A model generated the notes under the pieces. That model had not been told where the DNA came from, did not search any database, and was given only the letters and a program-made list of their open reading frames with translations. Below, one piece after another: positions 5,701 to 6,693 of a DNA stretch of 6,693 bases; position 1 is the first letter of the stretch; each line of letters starts with the position of its first letter. The stretch is taken from contig JAIJJM010000120.1 of the NCBI GenBank assembly GCA_022728415.1, forward strand, positions 1 through 6,693. The letters run 5' to 3'. Origin of the DNA: Collinsella sp. (lineage in GTDB: Bacteria; Actinomycetota; Coriobacteriia; Coriobacteriales; Coriobacteriaceae). Made by a program: the position numbers and the translations under genes.

Positions 5701-6279
5701 TTAGGCGAAGGTGATCTCGCCGTTCTCGCAGTCCATATCGGCGATACGGGCCAGGCTCTCAACGCGGAAGCCGCGCTCGCGGAGCTTATCGCCGCCGCCC
5801 TGGAAACCCTTCTCCACGGCAATGCCAATACCGGACACCTCGGCACCCGCAGCCTCGCAGATCTTGATAAGACCCTCGAGCGCGCAGCCGTTGGCCAAAA
5901 AGTCGTCGATGATCAGAATCTTGTCGCCCTCGGACAGGAAGCGCTTGCCCACGATGACCGGGTACTCCTTCTGCTTGGTAAAGGAGTAGATGGTCGTGGC
6001 ATACTGTTCGCCGTCAAGGTTGATGGACTGCGCCTTCTTGGCAAAGACCACCGGCACGCCGCCAAAATGCTGAGCCGCTATGCAAGCCATGCCAATACCC
6101 GAAGCCTCAATCGTCAGGATCTTGTTGATCTCGACATCCTTGAACAGACGGGCCCACTCAGCGCCCATGTGGTCGAACAGCTCAACGTCGCACTGGTGGT
6201 TGAGGAAGGCATCAACCTTAAGGACGTTACCGGCCTTTACGATGCCGTCACGGCGAATACGATCCTCAAGCTCCTGCAT
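5701..6279 (-). CDS. xpt: Xanthine phosphoribosyltransferase
   Basis: Xpt converts xanthine and PRPP to XMP in the cytoplasm, a purine salvage step feeding GMP synthesis. The 192-residue protein matches Bacillus-type Xpt along its length: KVDAFLNHQ (21-29), [12 protein letters not shown] (54-65), GVPVVFAKK (74-82), YSFTKQ (98-103), the PRPP-binding [12 protein letters not shown] (120-131), [11 protein letters not shown] (150-160) and RVESLARI (172-179). ATG at 6279 has AAGGGG 7 nt upstream. In Firmicutes this gene is often under a guanine riboswitch or PurR. Here no purine riboswitch is recognisable upstream, and the only promoter-like string is a weak TAGACT at 6340-6335. An adjacent CGAACAAC on the minus strand slightly resembles half of a PurR box, which is weak evidence. 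Expression probably ends at the hairpin at 5638-5673. Confidence 0.95.
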   Translation of the reverse strand: MQELEDRIRRDGIVKAGNVLKVDAFLNHQCDVELFDHMGAEWARLFKDVEINKILTIEASGIGMACIAAQHFGGVPVVFAKKAQSINLDGEQYATTIYSFTKQKEYPVIVGKRFLSEGDKILIIDDFLANGCALEGLIKICEAAGAEVSGIGIAVEKGFQGGGDKLRERGFRVESLARIADMDCENGEITFA

Positions 6280-6438
6280 GGCGCAACCCCTTCTCGCGGC
6301 AACGATACCGCGCGATTAATAAACGTTGTTCGATAGTCTACCACGGACCGACCCCCGCCCGCCCCACAAGCCTCTGCGCACCATAAAGCCGCAAGACCAG
6401 TCGATACGCCCGATTCGTGGCAAGCCTGCCCCCACAAG

Positions 6439-6693
6439 TTAATGGCGGGCGCGCATCTTCACCAAACGCACCATGGCGAGCGCAAAGCCCGCAGCGGCCA
6501 CAGCCATGAGCACGTAGAACACCGAGCGAAAGCCAAACAGGAACACATCCGGACGGCCTGCAACAAAGCTGGTCACGGCCTCGCCCATCGCCACGCTCAT
6601 CTGCCCATACAGGATATTCGACGCCACCGTAATGCCGAGTGCCATGCCGGCGTAGCGCGCCAGGCTACCCAGGCTGCCCGCAAAGCCAAGTGC
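6439..6693 (-). CDS. C-terminal fragment of a membrane transporter, probably MFS
   Basis: The frame is open through the window edge at 6693, so the visible 84 residues are only the C-terminus. The first half, with GSLGSLARYAGMALGITVASNILYG, is a Gly/Ala-rich membrane helix of the type seen in late helices of MFS drug exporters, where an R-x-x-G-M-A-L-G stretch is common. A hydrophilic loop (AGRPDVF) and a final helix (VFYVLMAVAAAGFALAMVRLV) follow, ending in a short basic tail (KMRARH). Family assignment is an inference from this pattern, and substrate is unknown. An internal ATG at 6645 is not the start. 159 nt separate its stop from xpt. I see no convincing terminator there, although a G-rich minus-strand patch lies around 6344-6362. 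Confidence 0.7.
   Translation of the reverse strand, partial: ALGFAGSLGSLARYAGMALGITVASNILYGQMSVAMGEAVTSFVAGRPDVFLFGFRSVFYVLMAVAAAGFALAMVRLVKMRARH

Noticed and set aside
5548..6336. Plus-strand open frame (262 codons) antisense to xpt
   Set aside because: The minus strand encodes a full-length Xpt with a good Shine-Dalgarno; this frame also runs through the palindrome and is explained as a shadow.
6344..6362. G-quadruplex in the G-rich minus-strand patch upstream of xpt
   Set aside because: Only three runs of three or more G are present, followed by GG. A stable four-run quadruplex is not supported.
6362..6438. Repeated CCCCACAAG (6362-6370 and 6430-6438)
   Set aside because: Two copies of a 9-mer in GC-rich intergenic DNA with no symmetry or link to a promoter; likely chance.

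Overview
The window looks like the chromosome of a high-GC Gram-positive bacterium. The codon usage, strong Shine-Dalgarno sites, gene content and protein style fit a gut Coriobacteriia such as Collinsella. That placement is an inference from general familiarity, not from a search. No mobile-element genes, RNA genes or CRISPR arrays are visible.

Layout. (1) Bases 1-2467, minus strand: a molybdenum block. Transcription runs from moeA through a MogA/MoaB-family gene, which is translationally coupled to moeA, to a strong intrinsic terminator. A separate AT-rich promoter/operator region then drives modA, the molybdate-binding lipoprotein, which leaves the window at base 1. Uptake (ModA) and insertion of molybdate into molybdopterin (Mog adenylates, MoeA inserts) therefore lie side by side. 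(2) Bases 2678-5149, plus strand, divergent from moeA: a CLC-family anion transporter whose motifs resemble the fluoride-exporting CLC-F branch, followed by a diacylglycerol/lipid kinase of the YegS/BmrU type. (3) Bases 5157-5227: a 23-bp inverted repeat between convergent genes. (4) Bases 5237-6279, minus strand: xpt (xanthine phosphoribosyltransferase), a perfect 31-nt palindrome followed by six T that looks like its terminator, then a small release-factor-like protein that keeps GGQ but lacks codon-recognition domains. (5) Bases 6439-6693: the C-terminus of a membrane protein, probably an MFS transporter.

Most genes here are ordinary housekeeping or accessory metabolism. I do not see a clear undescribed multi-gene system. 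The points most worth a second look are the stand-alone GGQ protein sitting behind a terminator-like hairpin, the two related palindromes that flank it, the repeated TGAGA half-sites and shared decamer at the two molybdenum promoters, and the CLC-F-like signature in the anion transporter.
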